In this document: piece by piece, positions 53,396-62,554 of the stretch | How the letters are laid out: each line of letters starts with the position of its first letter | How positions within the stretch are numbered: the first letter of the stretch is position 1 | From: Bradyrhizobium sp. CCBAU 51765 | Lineage (GTDB): Bacteria > Pseudomonadota > Alphaproteobacteria > Rhizobiales > Xanthobacteraceae | Length of the DNA: 64,000 bases | Direction: 5' to 3' | Assembly (NCBI RefSeq): GCF_015291725.1 | Contig: NZ_CP030038.1 | Coordinates: 5,011,001-5,075,000 of the forward strand | Notes under the pieces: generated by a model | What the model saw: only the letters and a program-made list of their open reading frames with translations | Database searches by the model: none | What the model was told of the DNA's origin: nothing | Program-made: the position numbers and the translations under genes

Positions 53396-53878
53396 ATGGA
53401 CACGAGCGCCCCGATCAATCTCCGCTACGAGGACATCGCGCTCGGCGCGGAGTTCGAGACCGCCGTGCACACCGTGACGGAGGCCGACATCGCGGTCTTC
53501 GCCGATGTCACGCGCGATCATCATCCGCTCCATGTCGATAGCGCCTATGCGCGCTCCCGCGGCTTTCCCGCGGTGATTGGCCATGGCCTGTTCGGCCTGT
53601 CTCTGATGGAAGGACTGAAGTCGGAGCTGAAGCTGTACGAGGAGACATCGGTCGCCTCGCTCGGCTGGGACGAAGTCAAGTTCAAAGGTCCCATCGTCGC
53701 CGGCGATAGATTGCGGGTGCGCTTCCGCTTCGTCGAGAAGCGGCCGACCAAAAACCCCGCGCGCGGCATCGTCGTCGAGACGCTCGACCTCCTCAACCAG
53801 CGCGACGAGGTGGTGACCGCGGCGCGCCACATCTCGTTGATCCTGACCCGGCAAGCTGATGCTGCGGCGGCCACATGA
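53396..53878 (+). CDS. MaoC-type enoyl-CoA hydratase
   Basis: The 160-aa hotdog protein has the dyad in DVTRDHHPLHVDSAY (Asp and His) and GHGLFGLSLMEG, as in R-specific enoyl-CoA hydratases. It hydrates an enoyl-CoA made by the dehydrogenase in the same operon. Confidence 0.9.
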   Translation: MDTSAPINLRYEDIALGAEFETAVHTVTEADIAVFADVTRDHHPLHVDSAYARSRGFPAVIGHGLFGLSLMEGLKSELKLYEETSVASLGWDEVKFKGPIVAGDRLRVRFRFVEKRPTKNPARGIVVETLDLLNQRDEVVTAARHISLILTRQADAAAAT

Positions 53879-53949
53879 CGAGACAATGAAGAAGACTTCG
53901 GACCGGAGAACGGCTCCTCTGCCACCCACGATTTGATCGGAGTATTCAG

Positions 53950-54786
53950 ATGCGATTTCCCAAAATCTTCTCCGCCCTCGTTCTTCTGGCCGGCCTGACG
54001 CAGGCCGCCGGTGCCCAGACCTGCACGCCGAAGGTTCCGGCGTCGAGCCTGATAGAGGCGCCGAAATGGCAGATGTCGATCAACCCGACGCTGCCACCGC
54101 AGCAATTCGTCGACGACAAGGGCGAGTTGCAGGGCCTCAACGTCGAACTCGCACGCGAGATCGCCAAGCGCATCTGCGTCGAGGCGGTGTTCCTGCGCAT
54201 GGACTTCCCGCCGATGATCCCGGCGCTGCGCGCGGGGCGGTTCGATGCCATCAACACCGGCCTGTTCTGGACCGAGGAGCGCTCGAAGATGCTCTACCTC
54301 GTGCCTTATGCGCAGCAGGCGATCAGCATCTACACCGATCCCTCCTCCAGCTTGAAGCTCGAAAAGTTCGAAGACCTCGCCGGCCGCGTGGTCGGCGTGG
54401 AATCGGCGACCTACACCGAGCGCAAGGCGCGCGAGTTCAGCACGGCGATGGAGGCCAAGGGCCTCAAGCCGATCGAGCTGCGCACCTTCACCACCGTCAC
54501 CGCCACCTCTGCGGCGCTGCGCGCCGGGCAGCTCGAGGCCGCGCTCAATATCAACGAGACCGCCAACTCGCTCGAACAGAAGGGCATCGCAAAGATCTGG
54601 GTCCGTGACATCGCCGGCACAGACATTACGTTTGCCTTCCGCGACAAGCTACTGGCCCAGGCCGCTGCCGAGGCGCTGACGGCGATCCGCGCCGACGGCA
54701 CCTATGACAAGCTGTTCGACAAGTTCGGCATGACCAAGCTGAAGGCCACGACGTTCGCCATTCGCGGCGACGGGCCGACCAATTGA
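53950..54786 (+). CDS. ABC substrate-binding protein, family 3 (copy 2)
   Basis: The 278-aa protein has a signal peptide (MRFPKIFSALVLLAGLTQAAGA) and a sequence closely similar to the binding protein at 41566-42402, for example LPPQQFVDDKGELQGLNVEL and NTGLFWTEERSKML. No permease or ATPase is adjacent, so it may share those at 40027-41546 and bind a related ligand. Confidence 0.9.
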   Translation: MRFPKIFSALVLLAGLTQAAGAQTCTPKVPASSLIEAPKWQMSINPTLPPQQFVDDKGELQGLNVELAREIAKRICVEAVFLRMDFPPMIPALRAGRFDAINTGLFWTEERSKMLYLVPYAQQAISIYTDPSSSLKLEKFEDLAGRVVGVESATYTERKAREFSTAMEAKGLKPIELRTFTTVTATSAALRAGQLEAALNINETANSLEQKGIAKIWVRDIAGTDITFAFRDKLLAQAAAEALTAIRADGTYDKLFDKFGMTKLKATTFAIRGDGPTN

Positions 54787-55344
54787 CAAGCTTGCGCTGC
54801 CTCATGTGTGGCCGCGCATATACGATCGACCCTATCAACAACTGCCGTTGATGGGAGAACAGCATCCGCCCGCTATACTCGTTGGTCGCGGGGAACGCGA
54901 CCAGCCCATACCCTAGACTAGGAATGGATTGATCTCGGATCGATCAGCACGACCATGCGACTACGTGGCGATTGAGTGACAATTTTCATCTTCGAGAACT
55001 GAGGTTGCTCGTCAGCACTCGCACTATAGTCTACGGTCACCTCGAAAACTTTGCCTTGCACTTGCACCACTGAAGGCCGAGCCGTCCGCCTCAGAAGGCT
55101 TGCTCATCGTTGGCTGTCGCAAGATTTTTCTTGCTCTCTCGGTGCACACGTCGTGCACACACTACCCTCTAGACTAAGTATTTGAATAACTTAAACACGA
55201 TCAATTATGGCCGCACGCTTCCGCTCGCCCAGGGCGTCAAGTTCGACGTCGATTGAACGGAAATCGCAGTGAACGCGTCGCTGCAGACATCATCGCATTT
55301 CCGGCCGGCCTCCCGCCTCTCGTCGATCGGGATATCCGGCGATT
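54787..55344. other. Gene-free interval with one strong hairpin
   Basis: No convincing gene. A perfect 8-bp inverted repeat (TGGTCGCG, 5-base loop, CGCGACCA) lies at 54883-54903 and could terminate or stabilise the upstream mRNA, though no T-tract follows. GTGCACAC is directly repeated around 55140-55160. Confidence 0.45.
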
Positions 55345-55731
55345 TTACGGAGCTGCTTCGCGCGATCGCTCTTGTACCAAGGTGGTTACCGAGGAGAGAC
55401 AACGACGACTACCCTTCCGCACGGAAGAGCGTTGGAACGCAAAACGGCAGATCACGCTATCGAGACTCTCGTTGACGTCGCGCATGCGATGCCCGTGAAA
55501 GGCCATCCACTTCTCGATCCGGCATACGCCCGTGCGTCCCAGCCCCGGCTGCGCAAGGAGTTCGGCCCTGGTATGGAGCGACGCAATTTCGAGGAGATAG
55601 TTTATGCGCGTCGACGGCTCCCTGCCGATCAACGCCGCAAGTGGGCTGTAGACCAATATGACTGCGATCCGCTCCGGCAAATGACTCTGGCTTTGCTTGA
55701 GAGCGAAGGCTTTCCTCACGGTCAGTTCCAC
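55345..55731 (-). CDS. Possible small helix-hairpin-helix protein (RpoA-CTD-like)
   Basis: The 128-aa frame, starting at GTG, holds STRINYLLEIASLHTRAELL and QPGLGRTGVCRIEKWMA, which resemble the helix-hairpin-helix of RNA polymerase alpha C-terminal domains and related small proteins. The N-terminal third and C-terminal tail look less natural. It could be a real small DNA-binding protein or a relic. Confidence 0.45.
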   Translation of the reverse strand: MELTVRKAFALKQSQSHLPERIAVILVYSPLAALIGREPSTRINYLLEIASLHTRAELLAQPGLGRTGVCRIEKWMAFHGHRMRDVNESLDSVICRFAFQRSSVRKGSRRCLSSVTTLVQERSREAAP

Positions 55732-56056
55732 CCGAACCTACAAAGATTCCAAAGATCGTTCTAAGAACATCTCTAGCAGAGCCGTTCGGCGTTGTCCCCG
55801 GTGTACAGCCCCTGGTTGATCTCGATTGGACAAGTTCTAGATCGGGGCCGCTCCAAGTCGATTATCAGAACACGCCAGATTGCGTCCTGCGGACATCGCG
55901 AATTGGGCCGCGACCTCAGCTTGAGCCGTGCCAGAAGCGACCCTCGGGGCCGCAGACGTAGGTTTTGCGGTCTCACCGCACACATTAATCGTCAATGCGG
56001 GGCCGTGCCGAATTCGCCTGGTCCGGCGCAGCAATTGGCGTGTTCATCAACGCGAG
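55732..56056. other. Gene-free interval
   Basis: About 325 bases between the helix-hairpin-helix frame and the end of the siderophore hydroxylase gene. I see no gene, RNA or clear terminator. Confidence 0.4.
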
Positions 56057-57355
56057 CTACGCGATGAGTTCCCGGCGCGATATGGTCGAAAGCAGTGACT
56101 CCGCAATCTCCTGGGAACGCACGGCAAGAACCGAAAGCAGCGTATCGCTCAGGCCGTGGGAGGACTCCGAATAGCCCTGGAGGTGGATCTGCGGCCGGAA
56201 CGTCGGGCTGGTCACGAGCCTGTAGTTGCGATCCAACGCCGCATCGCGAATGTAGCAACGGACCGGTTCGAGAAATCTGTGCGGCGTTTCCCTATCGTAT
56301 CCTGTCGCCAGGACGACAACGTCATAGGTCGACCGGCGGCTTTCGCCACGGAAGTTGTCGACCACGCTGATATCGATACCGTCCGGCCCCGCGTCCACAA
56401 TCGTGATCTCGCTGCGCGGACGCAGCACGATCCTTTCGCCGCCACCAACGCGCTGCTGGTAGAGCAGCCGGTACAGCTGGTCCAGCAGGTCGGAATCGAC
56501 CACGGCGTAGTTCGTATTCCGGAAGTTGCGGACGATCGCGTCCCGCCGCTCGGCAGGCTGCGCGTAGACGAAGTTGGTATAATCGGGGTTGAATATCTCG
56601 TTGACGAAAGGGCTGCTGTCGGACGGCTTCAGGGCATGGCCGCGGAAGATCAGATCGATGTGCGCCTGGGGGCATCGGCCATGGAGATCGACCGTCACCT
56701 CGGTCGCGCTTTGTCCGCCGCCGATGATGGCTACGCGCACGGCCCGACCGCGCGGGACGACCCGGTCGATCAGGTCGAGATAGCGGCTGGAATGCAGCAG
56801 CCGGCGGTCGTCAGCGGCCGTGGCAAACACCTGCGGGACATACGGCTGGCCTCCGACCGCGACCACGAGATTTCGTGCGAGCCGCACGGTCTCGCCGCCG
56901 GCCAGCGATCGTGAATGCACTCGCAATGATGTCACTGTCTGACCGGCCGTCACCGGCTCGATGGCAACGATCGTTTCCCCGTAAGCGGCTTGCGACTTGA
57001 AATGGCTCGCCACCCACTGGAGGTAATCATTGAACTCGACGCGGCTCGGATGGAACGTCCGGCAGTTGATGAACTCCAGCAAGCGGCCACGCTTGTGCAG
57101 ATAGTTCACGAAGGTGAAGGGGCTGGTCGGATCGCGTAAGGAGACAAGATCCTTGAGAAACGATATCTGCATGTCGCTGCCCGGAAGCAGCATGCCACCA
57201 TGCCAGGTGAAGTGCGGCTGCTTCTCAACGAACAACGGCGCGCATTTCAGCCGCGATCGCTTCGCGCATTCGTCCAGTGCGATGGCGAGCGCGAGGTTCG
57301 AAGGCCCGAATCCGACGCCGATGATGTCGTGCTCGATCGCAAGTTGATGAGACAT
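56057..57355 (-). CDS. L-ornithine/L-lysine N-hydroxylase (siderophore biosynthesis)
   Basis: The 432-aa flavoenzyme has the FAD motif GVGFGPSNLALA, the family motif DMQISFLKDLVSLRDPTSPF, the NADP motif IIGGGQSATEV and the ATGYDRETP motif. It N-hydroxylates ornithine (PvdA type) or lysine (IucD type), the first step to hydroxamate siderophores. The acetyltransferase gene lies 22 bp upstream on the same strand. Confidence 0.92.
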   Translation of the reverse strand: MSHQLAIEHDIIGVGFGPSNLALAIALDECAKRSRLKCAPLFVEKQPHFTWHGGMLLPGSDMQISFLKDLVSLRDPTSPFTFVNYLHKRGRLLEFINCRTFHPSRVEFNDYLQWVASHFKSQAAYGETIVAIEPVTAGQTVTSLRVHSRSLAGGETVRLARNLVVAVGGQPYVPQVFATAADDRRLLHSSRYLDLIDRVVPRGRAVRVAIIGGGQSATEVTVDLHGRCPQAHIDLIFRGHALKPSDSSPFVNEIFNPDYTNFVYAQPAERRDAIVRNFRNTNYAVVDSDLLDQLYRLLYQQRVGGGERIVLRPRSEITIVDAGPDGIDISVVDNFRGESRRSTYDVVVLATGYDRETPHRFLEPVRCYIRDAALDRNYRLVTSPTFRPQIHLQGYSESSHGLSDTLLSVLAVRSQEIAESLLSTISRRELIA

Positions 57356-57377
57356 GAAGCCGCACTCCGCTTGCGCG

Positions 57378-58439
57378 TTAGGACGAGACCGCCGGGCCGG
57401 CGGCTGCCGGAAGCCAGAGCCGATCAGCGAAAAAGCGCTCGCGCAACAGCATCACCAGGGTCGCCCGTTTGTGAGGAAAGTCGAAATTCTTGATCTTGGC
57501 GAACCCCGAGCGTTCCAGATTGCGAAGCTGCTGGGAATGCGCCGCCGCGGGCTCTCCCACGATCCGCTGCGTACGGCAATCGTCGAGGAACATGTAGTGC
57601 ATCAACGAGGGCAGCCACGCGCTGATATAACGACGGCCGCGAAAAGCGTCCTCGCCCACGACCACGTGCCATCCCCGATCGTAGTCCCCGGCATCATAGA
57701 ACGGCGCAATCCGATTTTCCTTGGCCCAGTACAGCTCGAAATAGCCAAACGGCTCATCACCGAAGCAACCTATCAGCGGCAGCATGTGAGGATCGGCCAG
57801 GATGCCGGCCAGATAGCGTCGATGCTTGTCGAGATCGCCCGCCTCGTTCCAGAACGCATCGACACGGGGGTCATTCATCCAGCGATGCAACAGATGGAGA
57901 TCATTCTCGAGAGCGGCCACGCGAAACGAGACGACCTGCGACAGCCAGGGGATGAACCGGCTATACACTTTTCCTGTCGGCTTTGCGGCGCGCCGCGGAT
58001 GCCGCCGTCCGTCCGTCAAGACGTGGAGTTGCGGAAATGGCGGTCGTTCGGGGTGCACCAGCCAATTGTCCCGTCGCTGCATGACCAGTTCGGAAAGCAA
58101 CACCAACTGTCCCTCGGACATGAAGGCAAGGCCGCTATCCATCAGTTCCCGCGCAAGCGAGGCTCCATCAGCAAGACCGAGAACGATCCGATCAGCGCCC
58201 GGCCACCAAGCAAACAGCGCTTCGGCGGACGCCGACACGGCCCGTGCCGCAAGCTGACTGTCCTTCGACGCATTCAAGACCTCAAGGTGATCGACGCGAT
58301 CCCGAAGACGCAGTTCCAATGCCGTTACGTCATCGGCAACGACGCGAAGGCGATCGCCTTCCTGGAAAACCATCAGAGCGGAGTACGGGCCGACCGGAAA
58401 CGCACGAGGTCCGGTCCCGGAATCCGAAGCCTTGTTCAT
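57378..58439 (-). CDS. IucB/RhbD-like N-hydroxy-amino acid acyltransferase
   Basis: The 353-aa protein has a variable N-terminal half and a C-terminal GNAT domain (about 170-340) of the siderophore acetyltransferase type: LLHRWMNDPRVDAFWNEAG, GYFELYWAKENRI and GRRYISAWLPSLMHYMFLDD. It acylates the N-hydroxylated amino acid. Its position before the hydroxylase gene supports this. Confidence 0.88.
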   Translation of the reverse strand: MNKASDSGTGPRAFPVGPYSALMVFQEGDRLRVVADDVTALELRLRDRVDHLEVLNASKDSQLAARAVSASAEALFAWWPGADRIVLGLADGASLARELMDSGLAFMSEGQLVLLSELVMQRRDNWLVHPERPPFPQLHVLTDGRRHPRRAAKPTGKVYSRFIPWLSQVVSFRVAALENDLHLLHRWMNDPRVDAFWNEAGDLDKHRRYLAGILADPHMLPLIGCFGDEPFGYFELYWAKENRIAPFYDAGDYDRGWHVVVGEDAFRGRRYISAWLPSLMHYMFLDDCRTQRIVGEPAAAHSQQLRNLERSGFAKIKNFDFPHKRATLVMLLRERFFADRLWLPAAAGPAVSS

Positions 58440-58523
58440 CCGGCCCTCGCATCTCGATCATCGTTGACGCGTGGTGTAGATCACTCGCCTACAGGCTGAC
58501 AAGAAATGCGCGCACACGCAGAT

Positions 58524-58534
58524 TAGATTCTCTA
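58524..58534. promoter_or_regulatory. Possible iron-responsive (Irr-like) box
   Basis: TAGA-TTC-TCTA, about 85 bp upstream of the acyltransferase start, with a flanking AGATT/AATCT symmetry. It partly resembles the Irr element (TTTAGAA-N3-TTCTAAA). The match is imperfect. Confidence 0.3.
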
Positions 58535-58618
58535 CAAATCTGACAACCTGTCGCAAAACGGATCGCATGCTGTCGTTTACATGCGACAGAAAGGCACCGG
58601 CACTTCGCCACAATATAT

Positions 58619-60316
58619 CTAAAGTGGCGCGTTGGTTGGAACTGCGGAAACCTCAGCAACGTTATCAGCCCTCGCCTCACTTGCGACGATCTTGCCGTCA
58701 CGCAGCCGCACCAGATGATCCGCGATCCCGAAATAGCGATCATCGTGGGAAATCACGATGATGGTCTTTCCGAGATGCTTCAGATCCGATAGCAGCTCCG
58801 TGTAGAAGATGTGCCGGAAGGCCGGATCCTGATCCGCGGCCCACTCGTCGAACACGAGAACGGGTCTTTCCTCCAGCCACGCATTCATCAGGGCCAATCG
58901 CTTGCGCTGTCCGGTCGACAGGTCCGTCGTCGTGAACACGCCGTTCTCGACGGAGACCTTGTGCGCGACCTCCAACCGCTGGAGGTAGCGCTCCGCGACA
59001 TCGGGAACCACGCCCTCTCCGCGTATGAGATCCTCGAACAGATAGTAGTCGGAGAAGATGGTCGTGAAGAGCTGGCGGTAATCGTCCCGCGTCTCCGTCA
59101 GGACGGGCGAGCCGTCGCGAAGCACGAGGCCGCCATGAGGAGCATATAGGCCCAGCAACAGCTTGATGAGAGTCGTCTTTCCGCTTCCATTCTGCCCCAC
59201 GATGAAAACGATTTCTCCCTGCCGGACAACCAGATCAACCGGCCCAAGGACGAAGGGGGCACTGCCCGGTACGGCGCGAAAGGCATAGGTGACGCCACGA
59301 AGCTCGATCGATTCGATTGTAGTCTTGCCCGGCGGAGCGGGAGCAGTGGCCAGAAGATTATGCTCGGGGGTCGAGAACTGCTCCGAGAGTTCCGCAATGC
59401 GCCGCATCGCGACCTGGGCGCGGCCAAGCGCCGGCAGGATACCGATGACCTGATCAATGGGTCCGCGCATGTAGAGCAGGACCAGCACGAAGCCACTGGA
59501 AACTGCGGCAGGGCTGTCGGGCCAAAGGAACGGACGCAAGGTCAGCGCCACGCCGATCACGACAAAAAACAGCATCGTGCCGAACGCCCGCGCCGTCACG
59601 AACAGATTGATCGACCTGATCTGCACCGAGCTGATCCGGTCGACGGTCTGCTGGAGTTGCTCGGCATAGACGCGCCAACGGCGGACGCGATTGAGACGCA
59701 GCTCCTTGGCGCCCTCGGCAATCGCGCGATACTGCTTGTGCAGCTGATCCTCCGCATCGCGCGCCACGTTGAAGCCGTGGACGCCTCTGGTTCTTGCATA
59801 GCCATGCGCCAGCGACCCCAGAACTATGACGGCTCCCGTGATCAGGAACAACGGCCACGACAGCACTGCCAGGTAAACCATGCAGCCTAGCGCGATCACG
59901 AGGGAGACGAAAAAGGACGAAAAGAAGAACGCGAAATCGCTGATCGTGTCGACGTCCTGCGTGAGGACCGGGATCAGGCGATGGGTCCGGTAGATTTCGA
60001 GCTGATCGATGGGCGCGGCCAGGATTTTGGCGGCCAGCGACTTGCGAAGCTCGGCGATGATCCGCTGTCCGACGTAATTGGCGCTGACATCGGCGCCGAT
60101 CGACCCGATCAAAATCAGGAGGCACAGGCCGGCAAACGCCAGCAGTAGCGTGATGACGTCGGCCTGCGTGGCATAGAGCCCGTGATTGACGACCGCGAGC
60201 AACGCCGCGACGCTGGCACCGCCAACCAGACCCAGAACGATGCCGCCGAGCACGAGCGGCCAGTAAGGTCGCAGGAGGTGCAGAATCTGCGCCATCAGGC
60301 CGCTTCGTGAGTTCAT
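58619..60316 (-). CDS. Siderophore/cyclic peptide exporter (PvdE/SyrD type ABC)
   Basis: The 565-aa protein is a half-transporter with about six membrane helices followed by an ATPase: Walker A GQNGSGKTT, signature LSTGQRKRLALMNAW (as in SyrD/PvdE), Walker B VLVFDEWAADQDP and VISHDDRYF. It exports the siderophore or its precursor to the periplasm. I take the ATG at 60316; upstream in-frame codons to 60667 overlap the divergent reductase gene. Confidence 0.92.
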   Translation of the reverse strand: MNSRSGLMAQILHLLRPYWPLVLGGIVLGLVGGASVAALLAVVNHGLYATQADVITLLLAFAGLCLLILIGSIGADVSANYVGQRIIAELRKSLAAKILAAPIDQLEIYRTHRLIPVLTQDVDTISDFAFFFSSFFVSLVIALGCMVYLAVLSWPLFLITGAVIVLGSLAHGYARTRGVHGFNVARDAEDQLHKQYRAIAEGAKELRLNRVRRWRVYAEQLQQTVDRISSVQIRSINLFVTARAFGTMLFFVVIGVALTLRPFLWPDSPAAVSSGFVLVLLYMRGPIDQVIGILPALGRAQVAMRRIAELSEQFSTPEHNLLATAPAPPGKTTIESIELRGVTYAFRAVPGSAPFVLGPVDLVVRQGEIVFIVGQNGSGKTTLIKLLLGLYAPHGGLVLRDGSPVLTETRDDYRQLFTTIFSDYYLFEDLIRGEGVVPDVAERYLQRLEVAHKVSVENGVFTTTDLSTGQRKRLALMNAWLEERPVLVFDEWAADQDPAFRHIFYTELLSDLKHLGKTIIVISHDDRYFGIADHLVRLRDGKIVASEARADNVAEVSAVPTNAPL

Positions 60317-60614
60317 GATGAGAGCCGCGCTGGAGGAGACCTGATGCGAACCTATACGGTCCGTCACGATCAGAACAAGCCGTGCCGATGTGATGCGAAT
60401 ACATGATGGCAGCACCGCGCTTCCAGCACTTATTTCGTCGGCTCTTTCGATGGATTCTAATTTGGGATCGCCAATGCCTTTAATATGATGCGGGTAGTAC
60501 CGCTTTTGCAGCGCAGCCGGCGGGCGAGCAGGATTTTGATCCAACGCCGTGCCGGGCCGCGACATCCGGACATCGAAGCACTTGAAGGCCAGCATCGGAC
60601 AGGCCCGATGGAGA
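60317..60614. other. Divergent promoter region of exporter and reductase
   Basis: About 300 bases between two divergent iron genes. It contains TTCTAAT near 60453 that could be an Irr half-site, but I find no complete iron-responsive box. Confidence 0.3.
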
Positions 60615-61682
60615 ATGACTTTGGACCCGCTTATCTCCGAAACCCGCATCGTGCTTCCCGATGCCACCGGCCTCGCTGCGCGGATGATCGATCATCTGGC
60701 CGAGCATGACATCGCCTTCGAGGACCGCGACGGCCTCATGGTGGCGACATTGCCGTTCGGAACCAGTTCCCTCGCCGTCGAGGCCGAAGTGCTCAAGATC
60801 CGCGTCGAGGCCGACGACAAGGGTAATCTGGAGATGCTGCGCGCGGTCGTCGCCTCGCATGTGATCGAGTTCGCGGGCGACATTGCCCCGACCATCGTTT
60901 GGTCCGGTCATGAGTCCAACGGCGGCACGCTGGCCAACTTCCGCGAGGTGCGGCTGAAGACCGCGATCACCCTGACGCCGCACATGCGGCGGCTGACCTT
61001 CACCGGCGAAGACATCGCCCGTTTCGTGAACGACGACGAGTTGCACGTGCGGCTGTACTTCCCGCCCGAAGGCCTCGCCAAGCCAGAATGGCCGTGGCCG
61101 GCGCCGGACGGACGTATCCTTTGGCCGGAGCCCGACCGCAGGCCCGTGACCCGCTATTACACGATCCGCCGCATCGACTTGCAGACCCGCGAGATCGATA
61201 TCGATTTCGTGATTCATGATCATGCCGGACCGGGCTCGGCCTTCGCCGTCACCGCAAAGGCCGGCGCCGTCTGCGGCATGGCCGGCCCGCTCGGCCGCGG
61301 CATTCGTCCGGCACGCTGGTTGCTTCTCGCGGGCGACGAAACCGCCCTCCCCGCCATCGCGCGAATTCTCGAGACGCTGCCGGCGACGGCAACAGGTGAG
61401 GCCTTCATCGAGGTTGCCGATCGAAGCGAGGAAGTTCCGCTGGTCGCGCCGAGCGGCGTAGCGATCCGCTGGCTGCATCGCGCGGGCCGTCCGGCCGGAA
61501 CGACGGAGATCCTCGTCGACGCCGTCAAGGCCGTGCAATGGCCCGACCATGGCGAGGTCTTCGCCTGGGTCGCGTGTGAGGCGCAGGCGCTGAAGACCCT
61601 GCGAAACCATTTGCGCGACGAGCGAAAGCTCTCCCGCGATCAGCATCTGGCCGTCGCCTATTGGAGCCTGCGCCAACCATGA
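60615..61682 (+). CDS. Siderophore-interacting protein (ferric-siderophore reductase)
   Basis: The 355-aa protein has an N-terminal DUF2218-like domain (residues 1-85), then a FAD domain with RYYTIRRIDL and a C-terminal NAD(P) domain with LLLAGDETALPAIARILE, as in ViuB/FpuA-type reductases. It releases iron from imported ferric siderophore. Start at 60615; the stop overlaps the FhuC-like gene by four bases. Confidence 0.92.
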   Translation: MTLDPLISETRIVLPDATGLAARMIDHLAEHDIAFEDRDGLMVATLPFGTSSLAVEAEVLKIRVEADDKGNLEMLRAVVASHVIEFAGDIAPTIVWSGHESNGGTLANFREVRLKTAITLTPHMRRLTFTGEDIARFVNDDELHVRLYFPPEGLAKPEWPWPAPDGRILWPEPDRRPVTRYYTIRRIDLQTREIDIDFVIHDHAGPGSAFAVTAKAGAVCGMAGPLGRGIRPARWLLLAGDETALPAIARILETLPATATGEAFIEVADRSEEVPLVAPSGVAIRWLHRAGRPAGTTEILVDAVKAVQWPDHGEVFAWVACEAQALKTLRNHLRDERKLSRDQHLAVAYWSLRQP

Positions 61683-62533
61683 CTTTCCAAAACGCGCAGA
61701 CGGACGAAAGCACGCTCGCCGCGCCGACCGGCACCACGCAGGCCTTACAAAATGTACCCCCCTCGTTGTTCGAACTCGACCAGGTCGGCTTCGCGGTGGC
61801 TGGGCGCGCGCTGCTCGAACCACTCACCTTGTCCCTTCCCGCGCGCAGCGTCGTCGGACTGATCGGGCATAACGGCTCCGGCAAGTCGACCTTGCTGAAA
61901 TTGTTGTCGCGCCAGCAGCCAAGTTCGTCGGGAATGATTCGTTTCGAGGGTCGCGCACTAAGCGCCTGGAGCGATCGGGACTATGCCCGCAAGGTCGCCT
62001 ACCTGCCGCAGCAGACGCCGCCCGCCGCCGGCATGCTGGTCAGAGAGTTGGTCGCACTCGGCCGCTATCCCTGGCACGGCGCGCTCGGCCGGTTCAGCGA
62101 GATCGACCGCAAGAAGGTCGAAAGCGCCATGGCGTTGACCCATATCGAGCCATTCGCGGACCGCCTGGTCGATACGTTGTCCGGCGGCGAGCGTCAGCGG
62201 GCCTGGATCGCCATGCTGGTGGCGCAGGATGCCGAGTGCCTCCTGCTCGACGAGCCGACCTCGGCGCTGGACATCGCCCATCAGATCGAGGTGCTGTCGC
62301 TGGTCAGGCAGTTCGCCCGCGAACGCAATCTTGGCGTGGTCGTCGTGCTTCACGACGTCAACATGGCCGCCCGCTTTTGCGACGAGATCATCGCGCTCCA
62401 CTCCGGCAAGCTGATTGCCCGCGGCAAGCCGGAAAAAATCATGACGCCCGCCGAGCTCGAAACCATCTACGGCATCCCGATGGGCGTGATACCGTCGCCG
62501 GATCACGACCATCTGATCAGCTTCGCGCGGTAA
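61679..62533 (+). CDS. Ferric siderophore importer ATPase (FhuC/FepC type)
   Basis: The 284-aa ATPase has Walker A IGHNGSGKST, signature LSGGERQRAWIAML, Walker B CLLLDEPTSALD and an H-loop in VVLHDVNMAA. It energises ferric hydroxamate import with the FhuB-like permease that lies convergently. The start is set by the ATGA overlap. Confidence 0.93.
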   Translation: MTFQNAQTDESTLAAPTGTTQALQNVPPSLFELDQVGFAVAGRALLEPLTLSLPARSVVGLIGHNGSGKSTLLKLLSRQQPSSSGMIRFEGRALSAWSDRDYARKVAYLPQQTPPAAGMLVRELVALGRYPWHGALGRFSEIDRKKVESAMALTHIEPFADRLVDTLSGGERQRAWIAMLVAQDAECLLLDEPTSALDIAHQIEVLSLVRQFARERNLGVVVVLHDVNMAARFCDEIIALHSGKLIARGKPEKIMTPAELETIYGIPMGVIPSPDHDHLISFAR

Positions 62534-62554
62534 GCGGCATCGCTTGGGCCGTAG

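Noticed and set aside
51764..53929. A 721-codon minus-strand frame
   Set aside because: It is antisense to the family I CoA-transferase and MaoC genes; composition is Arg/His/Asp-biased without domains.
54883..54903. Hairpin TGGTCGCG/CGCGACCA as a rho-independent terminator
   Set aside because: The stem is perfect but no T-run follows on either strand, so it is only noted within the interval.
27665..55160. Shared GTGCACACGTC near 27665 and 55145, considered as transposon ends
   Set aside because: The match is only 11 bases, with no terminal repeats, target duplication or transposase nearby.
60317..60667. N-terminal extension of the siderophore exporter
   Set aside because: It overlaps the divergent reductase gene and has no membrane or domain features.
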